Source: Mercurialis annua (taxonomy: Eukaryota; Streptophyta; Magnoliopsida; Malpighiales; Euphorbiaceae). From it: a DNA stretch of 64,000 nucleotides. Positions 44,966 through 57,380 of the stretch are shown here, one piece after another (the first letter of the stretch is position 1; each line of letters starts with the position of its first letter). Where the stretch lies: positions 14,518,001-14,582,000 of the forward strand of contig NC_065570.1 in the NCBI RefSeq assembly GCF_937616625.2, in the 5' to 3' direction. The translations under genes were made by a program, and so were the position numbers. Under the pieces are notes generated by a model that saw nothing but the letters and a program-made list of their open reading frames with translations, was not told the DNA's origin and searched no databases.

Positions 44966-46200
44966 TCAAATATGTTCGACCAAGTCTGATCGAAGATGAT
45001 GGTGTACTTTGCGATCACGTAGTTCCGCATTTCTCTGTACATAATGTTCGAAGTCTTGGGTAGATCCTTGGCTTACGGGTATTGGCGGTTCCACTTCGTC
45101 GTCATTCCAATTTCTGATTGCATCTCTTTCATCCTCCACAATCATATTATGCAATATAATGCATGTATACATTATATTTTTCAATTTTTCTCTATGCCAA
45201 AAACGGGCAGGACCACGTATTATTGCCCATCAAGATTGGAGTACGCTGAAAGCTCTGTCAACGTCCTTTCTTGCCGGCTCTTGCATTTGTTTGAATTTAA
45301 TTCTTTTTGAATCTTCTGGAAATGAAAACTCTAAACAAATGTTTCCCATTCTCAATAGATTCCATCAGCCATATAATACGCCTTGGAATATTGTGTTCCA
45401 TTTACTATAAATTGAACCTCTAGAGCATATCTTGTCAAAACATCATTAAATAATGAGATTGATTGAGCAGTTTGATGTCATTATTAGATCCCGCAACACC
45501 AAAAAACGCATGCCATATCTAGAGATCTACAGATGCAACTGCCTCCAACATGATGGTTGGAGATCCTTAATCACCTTGAGTAAATTGGCCTTTCCATGTA
45601 ATTGGACAATTTTTCCATTTCCAGACATACAATTAACACTCCCGAGCATCCCGGGAAAGCCACTTCGTCGTCTTTCCAATCAAAAAAATTTCCATTTTCA
45701 GGCAAGTGCAACAAGTGTTCAACATCCTCGGCATTAGGTTTTTTTTAAGTATTTGGATGAAAAAATCTTCATCATGCACCGACAAAAGTTGAATAAACAT
45801 ACGATTGCAATGGTTTCAGCAATCATTATGTACTCATCATAACTGTCTGCTGGAGCTCCATAAGCTAATTGATGAATCGCAGCAGTGCATTTTTGAAGCG
45901 GAGAAAGTCTGCTTTTACGAGTGGCATCAACCCTCATCTGAAAGTACTCTGAATGACTTTGAAGAGATTCAACTATACGGAGGAATAACTCTTTTCGCAT
46001 TCGAAATCTTCGATGAAATATATTTTCTAGATAAACTGGTTTGTCAGAAAAATAATCATTGAAGAGTCTATCATGACCCATTGCACGTTCTCGATTGAAA
46101 TACTATCAACTCCGCCTACGGCTGTCGGATGTCTCACCTTGTTGTTGATCTCATTCTTGCAATATTTTAAACATTTCTTCATCACTATCATCCATCATCC
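44966..46200 (-). pseudogene. PIF/Harbinger transposase (DDE nuclease) pseudogene
   Basis: The minus strand begins near 46196 with MDDSDEEMFKILQE, a basic RRRR patch, then GHDRLFNDYFSDKPVYLENIF, RFRMRKELFLRIVESL, DATRKSRLSPLQKCTAAIHQLAYG and ADSYDEYIMIAET. After frameshifts come PGMLGSVNCMSWKWKNCP (first Asp region changed to Asn in this reading), SPTIMLEAVAS, IWHAFFGVAGSNNDI (second Asp), and the C-terminal MYTCIILHNMIVEDERDA with the last acidic residue region. It cuts and joins the element during transposition, together with the ORF1 product. At least four frameshifts or stops make it inactive. Confidence 0.9.
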
Positions 46201-46302
46201 ATCATAAGGATCCATTTTGTAGTGTATGACTTCTGAGTTCAAGAATATGTTAGGTTAAATATAGTATGGTAGATGATCATGGGAGACATCTCTTTAGTGT
46301 GT

Positions 46303-46643
<341 letters not shown>

Positions 46644-46648
<5 letters not shown>

Positions 46649-49510
46649 CACCCCGTAGTTCAAAGTAAATAGAATATACCATGAGATCAAATTTGAATAA
46701 TCAAAATATTAATAATAATATTTTGAGGGTTCGAATATTAAGAAAAATATTCGAAAAGACTAAATTTAATAGTTAAAGGATAATAGTCAGATTTGACTAT
46801 TTAGGGATATTAAATTAAATCACGGGAATTGATTTAATGAACCAGGATTAGTTAAATTAAATTTAAGCGTAAATTTAATTTATAAGTGTCCCTATAAGGT
46901 TATAAGAATTATGGGAATTTAAAATTTAAATTGGGAATTTAAATTTTGATAATTGAATTTATCGGGACTAAATAAGAGCATATAAATTAATATAAAATAA
47001 TTTATAAGTCATGGAAGAATAATTTTGGTGTCAATATTCACAAAATAAATTTAAGAAGCTATCGTCAAATTTTCATAAAATTTGGACGTAGTTTTTATAT
47101 TCAGCGAGAGTGATCTAGACCCAATAAATCTTTTGAAATTTATTAAAAATAAAATATAAGTCCCATGAGAATAAAAAATATATTTGTATTTGTTTTACAT
47201 TTTATGGAATTTTTGGGTAAAATTTCATAAAATTGGATGTAGTGTATTTCATAAAGATTTTTAGAAAATAAAATATAAGTCGGATGCGAATAAAAATTAT
47301 ATTTTTATTCGTTTTATATTTTATTGAATTTTTGGATAAAGTTTCGTGAAATTTTGAAATTGTTTCTGTTTTAGCTACGGACAACTAATTAAAAAATTAA
47401 CAAATGGCACTTAATCCACTATGTATATATTCATGGCCATTTCACGTTTTGAAGCAGAATCAGAGTCTTCTTCTTGTTGTTGTTGCTACGACATTTCAGA
47501 ACTTCTAGGGTTTTCGTTTCTCGGCCGAATTCTCAATTTTAACTCAAATTTTTTCGAGATTTCGATAATTTATGAGGTAATAATCGTTATTTTGGATTCG
47601 GTTATATATTAAACGGTCTACAATCAAATATATAACATTAACTGTATCGAATTGATCGAATTCGTATTGCTTTAAAGTTTAAATTGCGGAATCGAGTAGG
47701 GTTGAGTGTCGTATTGATATTCGGATTGGAATTTGGTGTCTGAAGTATGTCGGGAGGCCCGGAACCGAGAGAAAAGGGGTTGTTTGTTAACTTGTGCGAA
47801 CGACGCATAGGACGATTTTTGGACGTTTTAACAAATTTGGTTCGATTCGATCTGGTGTGATTAAATTGGTTCGATTTGATCCAGTTCGATTAAAATTGGT
47901 CTAGTTTGATCTGGTTTATTCTAATCGATCCAAATAGAATTTAAATGGACTATTAAAACGTGAGTTTGGACGTTTGAGAAATTATAACGAATATAAAAAA
48001 TGGAGATATTTGGATTATTAAAACGTTTCGACGTTTTAATTAAGTTATAGGTTATTTAAACCTATTAAAAGAAAAAGAAAAAGAGAAATAAAATGAAAAG
48101 TGATTGGTTTATTAAAACTTTACGACGTTAATTTATTGATCGATTAAATTGATAAATGGAAAAGGGATTATAAGTTTATATCTAATAGAATTAGATATAA
48201 TAAAGAGTCGTTTATATATGGGAATTGTTTAATGTCTATAGTTCATACGATAGGACTAAAGTTAGGAATTCGATGTCTGATATTGTTCTGACATTTGAAT
48301 TCTAACTCGATACGACGAGTAGTCCGTCTTCCAAGTCAAGATACCAGGGTGTTTGACTAGTGGGCTATGAGGAGCATACGTTTTAGGGGACATCAGTTTT
48401 GTGAGTTTATTTTGTGGTTTTTACTTTTGAATATATATATTTAAACTGATAATAAATCGCACTAGTATATCTTAACCATAAATTATCCATCGGAACAAAC
48501 TTCTTATTGGTTGTCAATAGGAATGTGTGTACACTAGATACGAGACTGGGTCTGACATAGAGATCGGTTAAGTCATTGGGAGTTGGAAGTGCTAGCCCTG
48601 ACTTAACAGTCTGAGACAGCTGAGCGGTTACGGTCACATGTAACACTGTGATAGCAGTTTCACGGTTGCAGTCCAAACACCCGGCTTAGACGGCAGTGAT
48701 TCAGTTCACGGTTTAAGGCCCATGTTGTGTAGTTTGAGACCCATACAACAGTCTATCTTGTAGGGTTTCATCTAAATTCAGTAATTGGTAATATTTTATA
48801 TATACAAATGTTTTACATATATGTGATTTGAATATTCAACTGTAAATGTGTAGACTGACTGAGAAATATTTATATTTCTGACCCCCCAAATATTCAACTT
48901 TCAGGTTATCAAGAACGAGGTCGGACTTCCATAATAATTTCTGATGTCAACGTCAACCATACCTCTAGAGCTGTAAGTAGTTGGGTACCGGAAAGTTTGT
49001 CTTTCGGTTTATAGTAGTTCAAATTTATTTTGATAAACTCTGATTTGAACTACTGTATGTGATGTATGATTTCAAAGCTGCATGTTTTGTAAAATGCTTG
49101 TACCAGTTATTTAAAGAGGTACACTGGTCTGTTTTAAAAGCATTTTAGTATTATATTGGAAATAGAGCAGGTACATGATAAGAGATTAATGTTTGCACTC
49201 TGATTTCTTGAAATACAATCAGGGTCTTAAGACTCAATTTTCATACTGTCGGCATTGTATTCTGAAAGATTTAATATATTATATGAAATACAATTACGCC
49301 TTGATGTCTGGAGATACAATCACAGTTTATGAATGTGTTTTCAGAAAAGGTTTTAAAGTGTTTCCGCAATGAGGTTGCGAACCTTTTTTTATTTTTAAAA
49401 CGCGAAAAATTTGTAAAAATTTTTAGGCTTGCTACGGGTTTCAGAGAAACCACTCTCATTCCCTAGCGCCGGTCTCGGCTCGAATTTCGGCTGGAAATTG
49501 GGTCGTGACA
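46644..49510 (+). repeat. LTR (probably solo) inside the Harbinger element
   Basis: It starts TATAACACCCCGTAG (second base A instead of G) and ends GGGTCGTGACA at 49510. U3 shows three AGTCCC-type blocks. A TATA-like TATGTATATATTC lies near 47420, a donor-like ATGAG/GTAATAATCG at 47576/47577, and an acceptor-like CAACTTTCAG/GTTATC at 48904/48905. A hairpin with GTTAAGTCA (48567-48575) and TGACTTAAC (48599-48607) is perfect. No coding domain follows. The target duplication is not visible because the left flank is microsatellite. Confidence 0.85.
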
Positions 49511-49519
49511 TCCACTTTC

Positions 49520-49865
49520 ACAACGGCTACTTTCATAAAGTTAAAGTTACATAATATTTAAATTGCATAAAATTGAAACTCCAAAAATTAAAATTACATA
49601 AAGTTAAAGTTACGTAAAAAAAATTAAATCATATTTAAATTATATAAAATTGAAACTCCAAAAAAATAAAATTATATAAAGTTAAAGTTACATAAAAATA
49701 TTTAAATTAAATAAAATTGAAACTCCAAACAATTAAAATTACATAAAGGTAAAATTACATAAAAAAATTACATAATATTTGAATTACAAAAACTCGAAAT
49801 TACATAACTTTAAACTTAAATAAAATTGAAATTACAAGCATTAAAATTACATGAAATTAAAATAT
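49520..49865. repeat. 70-80 bp A/T-rich tandem repeat
   Basis: The phrase ATAAAATTGAAACTCCAAA followed by AATTAAAATTACATAAAGTT recurs at about 49567, 49649 and 49712, with partial copies on each side. It lies in the spacer between the two Harbinger genes, next to the LTR insertion point. Confidence 0.75.
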
Positions 49866-50962
49866 AAGTAGTTATGGTTTTTTTATATTTATCTTTAATA
49901 ACTTCCACAATCATATTATGATTTTCAAGTTGATCGGGATTCATCTTTTTTGTATCCATGGTTAGTATGTTATGATCATGAACCCTTGCTAACTCTTGCA
50001 TGACGGTCATCTTGTCTTGTTGAGTTTTGTTGTATTTCTCCCACCTTCCTTGCTTAACTTCATCGTCTTGTTTGCTCGTCATCTTATCTTTTCTTTTACC
50101 CCTTACCTTTGCGACCTTTGCCGACTTTGCCGCCTTTTCACCAATCAGACAAATTTCAACCTCACTATCATCGATGTCGATATTTGTATCTGGATTAGAT
50201 GAAGAGTGCGTGTGCCTGTTTCATCAAGTTTTGTTTTCTTGGAAGCATATTGAGGAGGGTAATTTGCTTTCCATTTTGGATAATATTTCAACATAACCCA
50301 CACGTGTTAAAGAATAAAATTTTTTGACAAATTTGAAAATAAAGCTTGCGGACACGCTGCTGTAAGTGATCATCGCTCCATCCGCTATGATGTTCAGCCG
50401 CTAATTTATTGTAATATTGGTTGTATTCATTCGCCATCGGAATCATCCAATACCAATGTTGCTTAATCGAATTACTTGTTCTTGATGGCCTTGATTTTCA
50501 ATTGTCGTTGAATTACTCGGTGATCCTTTTCCAATATTGCTTGCTATTTGGGGCATTTTCAGTAATGCTATTAGTTGAAATTGTAAGTCAAGCACTTACA
50601 AGAAGTCTTTCATCATTGATGTTCCACAGAACACACTTTTCTTATCCATCTGAATCATTTGTGAGGTCAATATTTTCAGGCCCTTCTTGAGTGGAATACG
50701 GCAAAAATTGTGAATCGGAAGAAGAATTTTTCGGTATTTCTTGATTACTATTGGAAGCTCTATCAAAATCTTTTATTTCCTCACTTGTTGGTGTTAAAAT
50801 TGCAATTCTCATGCCCGAATTATAGTGATTATTTGTTATAACCGGATTAAAATAATTTGAGTTCGAAAACATTGAAAATGGGTATGAAAATTTTTGTAGA
50901 TTTTGAAAATTTGGTAAAGAAGTAGAATTGCCCATTTGTGGTGGATATCCAATATTAGGCAT
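49866..50962 (-). pseudogene. PIF/Harbinger ORF1 (Myb/SANT-like) pseudogene
   Basis: The minus strand opens with MPNIGYPPQMGNSTSLPNF, a Pro/Asn/Ser-rich leader. A decayed Myb/SANT-like domain at about 50630-50350 reads LLVSA.LTISTNSI..NAPNSKQYW.RITE, then HWYWMIPMANEYNQYYNKLAAEHHSGWSDD. The C-terminal part at 50082-49870 is ASKQDDEVKQGRWEKYNKTQ..MQELARVHDHNILTMDTKKM. In this superfamily the ORF1 protein binds DNA and is needed with the transposase. Several frameshifts break it. The transposase is 3.7 kb away because of the LTR between them. Confidence 0.82.
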
Positions 50963-51426
50963 ATTTGGATTAGGAAAAGGAAATAAGAAATGAGAAAAAT
51001 TTGGACGAAGAATTTTATAAATTTGGAGGATTGAAATTATTTTAAAATAATTATCACTAATAGTAAATAATAATTATTTTATAAAATATATAAAATAAAA
51101 GGATGAGAAATTTTTTTAGAGAATGACAATTAAAAATTTAGGTGTTGAGAGCAATTGAACAAATAAAATTAAGTTCAAGTAATATTTATACTACAAAAAT
51201 AAAATAAAATAAAATAAAAACAACGGTAAAATGCGCAACAGTGTTGCCCATTTTACTTTCAAAAAAGAGCAGCCCTGAGTTTACCGTTGCCCAACATTTG
51301 ATTTATTATTAAAAAAAATAGAAGGACTCAACATTGAGCGGTTGCCACTAACCAACCGCTCAATGTTAGTTGAGCACTTTCTAATGGGAAGTGCTCAACA
51401 TTATCGGTTATTGGTGGATGCTCTAA

Positions 51427-51800
51427 GGACATGGGCCAGCCCCTTAAGATTTCCTTTGTCTTAATTTTTGTCTCTACGCTATATTTTATAGTGTAGAGAC
51501 ATAAATCTACTTTTTTAAAAATATTTATTTTGACGGTTTTTGAAATATAGACAATATCTTCTCGTAAACCACTTCTGATGCATTCTTAAACATTAATTTT
51601 AACTTTAAAAATCTAATATTATATTTTATCCAAATTTAAATATTTTAAAATCCATTTTAAAATATTTTGCATTTATTTAAGAAAATGTTGTTGCACATAA
51701 CAAATCGATTTCTAAACAGCACGTAATCTATTTGTAACACGTAATCGCATAATTCCAACAATTTGACTCAATTATAACCTTAAATCGCCAAATTTATATT
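51427..51800 (-). repeat. minus LTR sequence, right flank of the Harbinger insertion
   Basis: Continues the 42708-42946 segment. It aligns with 57706-58370 (GGACATG, TTCTTTTGTCTTAATTTTTG-like, CTAAACAGCACGTAATC, CAACAATTTGACTC) except that it lacks the 288-bp MITE at 57786. It is the empty-site control for that MITE. Confidence 0.8.
51471..51499. repeat. 29-bp palindrome (13-3-13)
   Basis: TCTCTACGCTATA and TATAGTGTAGAGA flank TTT, with one mismatch. At 57757-57785 the same palindrome is perfect in the arms and hosts a MITE insertion at its right edge. Confidence 0.85.
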
Positions 51801-51845
51801 TCTATTCTCCCTAGCACTGGTCTCGACTCAATAATTTGGGTGACA
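51801..51845 (+). repeat. 3' end fragment of a plus-strand LTR
   Basis: TCTATTCTCCCTAGCACTGG then TCTCGACTCAATAATTTGGG and TGACA matches only the last 45 bases of the family. It abuts the minus fragment at 51800, so this is a rearranged junction. Confidence 0.6.
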
Positions 51846-52675
51846 TAAAGATTAAAAGTTTAATTTCCATTTGAAACCGAAACTTTAAGGGATTTTTAGG
51901 TATAATATGATTTAAAGATTTTAAGTTTGAAACTTGTTGAATTTCAAAGAAAATAAAGATTATGAGATTATATAATTTTATGGAAAAATAAAATGTAAAG
52001 ATGGTTAAATTTTTGTGTAGGCCGAATATATTGAGTTATTATTAGGCAAAAAAATTTAATAATTTTTATGGAAAATGTTTGGTGGCTATGTGTTATTTTT
52101 ATAAAGCATGATTATAGGATTTAATATTCATGGTCAAAATGTATGCTTAGATTTGATGAAGGGTGATTAAAAGAGTTAAGTTATAAGCTAATTGTTTGAT
52201 GGATTAGTTAAATAACATTTAGGTTGATGTTATTTAAAGAAATGGAATATAGTTAAGAGTTGTCGAATTAGATTATGTGGATGCGATTGGTAAGCGACGT
52301 TTATATATTAAACGTTATGTTTTGGTCGAGAATTAGCTATAGAATAGGAATTGTTGTTATATATATTATAACGATAAAATCATACATTAAATACGACGGA
52401 TTATCGTGCTACGATTTTGGTGAGTCAAATAAGTTTGACGGGGATTAACGAATTTATATATTGTTTTGGAATGTTAGCGGTCATTATAAGTTCGCAATTT
52501 ACTTTTGTGTATTGTTGTTTGTGCAAAGTTGACTTCTTATATTATTAGAATAAAAGTATCGTATATATTATGATCATATTAAGATGTTTATTATACGATG
52601 TTTTGGCTTTTTATTTCGCAACCCAATATAATGATCCGAAGGAACGAGCTACCTATTGGGCATCAATAGGACTGT

Positions 52676-54148
52676 GTGATTTATAGGAGTAAAATATTCC
52701 TATGTATTCTAGTTATTTTCCGTATGCTTTTACGTGTTTCGCCATGCTTTTCTGTTGCTTTGTGTACCTTATTGTGTGTGTGTTGTAGGGAAAACAGAGC
52801 AAAACAAAGTCTTTATGCCCTAAAAGAAGGAAGAATCGATAACCGAGAAAAGGAGTGAAGTCTTGAAGTGTTTTGACAAAGATTTTCACCCCTCAGATAG
52901 AGGGCTCAATCAAGCTCTCCCTGTTTAATGAAGGGCTCGATCCAGCCCTAGCTCTATAGCTCAATCATAGAGCACTCGGATAGAGGGCTCGATCGAGCTC
53001 CTCTTCTTTAATGAAGAGCTCGATCGAGCCCTGATATAAAATAGAGGGCTGAGATTGAATTTAGGCACAAGACAAGATGGAGGCCCACTTCCGGATTTAG
53101 CCAAACACAACTATTGTACTAGGAGTCTTCTTTCCATTTTTGCAAGCCCTATATAAGGCATTTTCCATTTTAGGTCATGTATCATTTTCTCTACATCACA
53201 CTTTTAGCTTAAGGTTTTATTCTCTTTATAGAAGCATTTTTAGGGGTTTGTGTCATCTTCTCTAAGTAGCAATTACTCCATTGTTGAATACTTTTTGAAG
53301 TTTTAATTGAAGATTGAGTTCTTTTTACTATTGAAGATTTATCTATTGCATTGAATGTTCTTTATAGTTTATTTTACAAAGGTAATTAGTTCTTATTATT
53401 TAATGCTTTATTGTTCCATTTTGGTATTGTTATTGACTTAGCCATGATTGGCTAAGCCCCCATGTTTAAGGGTTGGTATGAAGCTTGTGAATGCATGATT
53501 GGGTTAGGGTTTAGGCTTTTTGCTGTTCTAATCAATGTTCCTAATGCTTGTTTTAGTCTAGCTACCTAAAACATGATCCTAGGTTGATTAAGGCTTTGAG
53601 AGAAGGTTAATTAATTGGATTATGTTGATTAGAATCTTAATTGTTAACACCATGAGAGTGGGTTAAAGATTAGGAAACCTTAGAGTTGATTATTAATTGT
53701 CAACTTGCTTGTTAATCTTGTTTAGTTCCACGAGAGTGGGTTAGGCTTGTTTAGTAGGTTTATTTGCGGTTTTGTAGCTCTTTGAGGCTCGAGAGAGCGG
53801 GAGTTATGCTTTAGAGACACTCGGTTCATGTTTATTACCTTAGACCCGATTCCCTTGATTGTATGACCTAAGTGTAGTATCAACCTCCAAACCTCTATCT
53901 ATTAGTATCTCGTTAAGTTATTATTCGTTTTAATCTTTATCAATTGTTTCTTTAGTTTGTTAGTTGCAAGTTTGGTTTATGTTTAATTGCTGATTAATAC
54001 TTTAGTTGTTAAACAAATTTCCTTCTCGTTTTGCTAAGCGAATTAAGATTGGTAAGAAAATCATTCTCACTTAGTCCACTATCCTCGTGGGTTCGACAAC
54101 CCGGACTTTTAGTCCAATCTATATTACAAGTTGGTATTTTTATCAACA
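52676..54148 (+). repeat. Athila-type LTR inserted in the Tekay-like LTR
   Basis: The LTR end TTTATCAACA is followed by a TGGCGCTATTGCCAGGGA primer site, as in Athila elements. A TATA-like CCCTATATAAGGC lies near 53148, followed by a 5' leader, and a TCCTCGTGGGTTCGACAACC stretch near 54082, common in Athila LTRs. The left border at about 52676 is inferred from where similarity to the 61200 LTR stops. No second LTR is found. Confidence 0.65.
52890..53060 (+). repeat. GCTCGATCGAGC palindrome cluster in the Athila-type LTR
   Basis: Four to five imperfect copies of GGGCTCGATCGAGCCC lie in about 150 bp just upstream of the TATA-like box (for example GAGGGCTCGATCGAGCTCCTC-type at 52983 and GAGCTCGATCGAGCCC near 53015). 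Each is a dyad around GATC. Confidence 0.8.
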
Positions 54149-54920
54149 AGTTTTTGGCGCTATTGCCAGGGATAGTGTTGTATTAAGTAAAAACATGAAA
54201 TTGTATGAGATAGAGTTAGAAAATGCAAATTTTGCTAGTCAAATGTTGGGGGTTCTGGAGATGGTGTAGGCGATGGGTAGCGTGGCCCGCCTTGGGCATT
54301 GTAATAGTCTCTCAACTTTTCCTCTAGTCTCATTTGTCTCGCCTAGAGCCTTTGTTGTTCATAACGGATTAGCTTCCACATTTTCCGTTGCTCCTCCATA
54401 AATAGGCATTGCTCCGCCTCAAAATTGCTTGGAGTCGGTGGTTGGTCCCATTGGGCACCTTGAAATTCAGTTTCGGGGAACATTTCCCAAACCAGAGCTT
54501 GCTCATAGCCTTACTCTTCACCTTGAGCGCTTGATTCTGTAACATGCTTGTCCTTCCTCTTCACACTCTCTTTTTTTGGCCTTTGCATTGGCTCTTCCCC
54601 TACCTCGGTTTCTTGCTCCTCTGCTATAGGAGATTCTGGTCTTGCACCATGGCAACTCACATATGTGGATCTTCTATAATAAGGTACAATTTAGCCACTT
54701 TTCACAAATGAGGCCGTCGAAAGGTGTTCCAAGTTTATCATCCGAGGGGCTTCCATCTTCACCCGACTCCAATTCATGCCCTCAATTTTCCGAGCTAGGT
54801 AGGTCACAAACCAACCAAAACAAATCTTCTTCTTCTGGGGGCCGATCTCAACATTTGCACTAAGCGGAAGGCGGTATTGACTTGCCACGAATTCACTTTC
54901 GGGTTATACTTGGTAATGTT
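54149..54920 (-). pseudogene. Athila-type primer site and antisense coding remnant
   Basis: TGGCGCTATTGCCAGGGA (54155-54172, plus strand) resembles the tRNA-Asp-type site of Athila. From about 54250 the coding-like sequence lies on the minus strand: QYRLPLSANVEIGPQKKKICFGWFVTYLARKIEGMNW at 54888-54770, then a Glu/Lys-rich stretch. It resembles the antisense or plant-transposon-protein ORFs of Athila/Tat elements, which is a tentative match. Gag and pol are absent. Confidence 0.5.
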
Positions 54921-54975
54921 TGTTATGAGCTCATTGATTGTACCGTGAAATGAAAATGAGGATTATGAATGGTAG

Positions 54976-55156
54976 ATACGAGGTTAACTCGGCGGAACTA
55001 TCCGAGACCTGTATTTAATGAGTTAACTCGGTTGAACTATCTCGGGACTCACAACTTGGGTATAAAAGGTGACATGAGTTAACTCGGCGGAACTATCTCG
55101 GGACTATGTCACATGGTAGCGGTAATTTTGGTTAAACTATCTCGGGACCATACCAT
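54976..55156 (+). repeat. array of four variable-stem hairpins, best preserved
   Basis: The core GTTAACTCGGCGGAACTATC then TCGGGAC is repeated four times (the fourth partial). Stems: ATACGAGGT/ACCTGTAT (54976-54984 with 55007-55014); TGAGT/ACTCA (55019-55023 with 55047-55051); GTGACAT/ATGTCAC (55069-55075 with 55106-55112); ATGGTA/TACCAT (55113-55118 with 55151-55156). All four differ and all are complementary. Confidence 0.88.
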
Positions 55157-55868
55157 ATGGATCGATCGATTTGATTTAGATTTATTATGATACGAATATG
55201 ATACGGATAGGAAATAGTATGAGTTTGGGTTTAGAGTTTCGATCATATTTATTATTTGGTTTATTTTTAATATATGTTTTAATAATACCCGATTTATGTT
55301 TTATAATACCATTAGTAAATGCGAATTCACTCAGCGTTGTGTGAGCCCCCAATAGTGTTTTCATTAAGGGTTTGTTTTGGTGTATGTGGTCTAGCTTCCA
55401 TTCTATATTCTGGAAGTCTCAGTTCAAAGCATTCATGGAAAGCTTTGTTCCTCTTTAGAGTTTTAGTAGTCGTTAGTAATAGACCTAGTTTTGTATAAAA
55501 CAGTTTTCATGTTATACACTTTGTTACATTATTTCATATGAATAAAGTTTTAATTTGATAACTGCGCTTTCAACCGCTTGATACCAATTGCCTATGTTTG
55601 GAATTGGCTAAGTACTATGGAATGTATGTTGGACAGGGCAATCCTCGATTGTGTTATCGCATAGTAAGTCTCTGGTGCCTATGGCTTATGCATCGGTTTT
55701 AAGAAAGTGTTTTCAACGTTTTCAAGTTATTGTTTAAAGAAGTTTTGGAAAACGTTTTATGCTTGATTCGCAAAAAGTATTAAGTGGTTTTTATGCTTGC
55801 TACGGGTTCTAGAGCAACCACTCCCGTACCCTAGCGCCGGTCGCGGCCCATGGATTTGGGTCGTGATA

Positions 55869-56746
55869 AAGTTGGTATCAGAGAAGTTTGTTCAGGATAC
55901 CATTGTTTTTGTGTGTGAGTCTACTGAGAAACTACTACAGCATATAGGATTCAAGTCATGCCTTTTGCAAGTTTTCTTCGGTTTTCTGTTGTCTCCAACC
56001 TTCCTGTTTAGGATATAAGTCTGAAATTGTTGTGTGTTATTGCGTGCGAACTAGATGAATAGTATTTGTATGACTCGGTAACTAGGCTAGTATATCGAGC
56101 ATCAAACGACATGAAGATGCTATAAAAGTTATACGATAGAAGCGTTAACGGATGATTAACAGAAAAACGTGGATTCAAAGAGGTGGAAGAACTTACCAAG
56201 TTATAGAGTTTAGGGTCTTGAGAACTTCCAAAGTTAAAGGTTTATGATTTACTAATACAGATTGTTTAAACGGTTTTAAAAGCATAATTGTGCCTAGACC
56301 CGCGATAATCATTGATAATATGCATCAATAAAACATGCATCGTATGCATTCTGTTTAGACAAAAAGGTGAGTTGTGGAAACTCCTTGGGCATGAGAAATG
56401 TCATCACTCTAGTGCATAATATAGCTAATGTTTAAACGGGATTTTGGATACGGATTTTTGTAATGAGTCATTTATTTGAAAGTGTTTTAAAGGGATTTGT
56501 TTTATACGTAAGTATATATAGGCGAGAACTCTATAACAGAAGTGAAATGTTCGAGGTCAAGTTGCTATCAATGCTCGAAGGAACAACGAAAGCGTATAGG
56601 AACGGGAGCTAAGGAATTATGTTTTGGATATACGAAGTTAGAATAGCAATGCATATCTGATTAAACGATGAGCTAGGATGTCCCTATGTTTAAACGAGGT
56701 GGCTAGGATTTAAATTCGAGGACGGATTTTTATAAGGGGGAGAGAA
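55869..56746 (+). other. non-coding internal region of the Tekay derivative
   Basis: TGGTATCAGAG (about 55873) is the initiator tRNA-Met primer site. The next 200 bases match the leader after the primer site at 31750-31900 (GAAACTACTACAGCATATAG, TCAAGTCATG). Gag, protease, RT and integrase are absent. The last 50 bases (ATTCGAGGACGGATTTT, then AAGGGGGAGAGAA) match the end of the full element. It is an internally deleted, non-autonomous derivative. Confidence 0.8.
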
Positions 56747-57380
56747 TGTAATACCCCCAAAATTTACAAATTTAAATTTTAAAAATTGGACGGTAAAAGT
56801 TAGTCCCGTTGACAAAAGAGCCGAATGAAAGTGTTAGCTCCGAAACCCGTAGCAAGCCTAAAAATCACTAAAACTTTTTTGCAAATAATTGACAAATAAC
56901 AATCATACAAATGGAAGCAAACATATATACATATTTACACTAGTCGATCGATACAAAACATGAGGGCATTTCACTTCTGTACCATGTACGTACTAACCCG
57001 ACTATATACAAACATAAGTGCAAGTATAAACAAAACCATATGACACCCTGATGTAATGGCTACGACTGACAACCTACTACTGCAGACAGTGCACTATACA
57101 TGCCCAAAAGAAGACTCCTGAAAAAAAAATAGGAAGCCTTGACTGTCAAACTCTAGGTACCTGAAAATATTTAATAACGGGGTTAGATTATGCTGACTGA
57201 GATATACGTTATAATGGTATTATAAAAATAACATCGCAATTTAAAACAATCATATAACAAAGTACAATATATACTTATACAACAAGTATTTGATCCGGAC
57301 AAAGCTTTAATCCTAAAACGATCTTAAACTAGGTAATTTCCTAGTTTCAACGAGCGAAAGAGATTTTCTTAAATCCTTTT

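Larger units (their letters stand above)
51846..55868 (+). repeat. 5' LTR of a Tekay derivative, with an Athila-type insertion
   Basis: LTR features appear from about 52300 (GTCGAGAATTAGC) and 52490 (TTCGCAATTTACTTTTGTGT), then CCTATTGGGCATCAATAGG at 52651. An Athila-like LTR interrupts it at about 52676-54920. The hairpin array follows at 54976-55156 and the end block at 55795-55868 (GCTACGGGTTCTAG ... GGGTCGTGATA). The first 400 bases are AT-rich and the true start could not be identified. An initiator tRNA-Met primer site follows immediately, so it acts as a 5' LTR. Confidence 0.7.
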
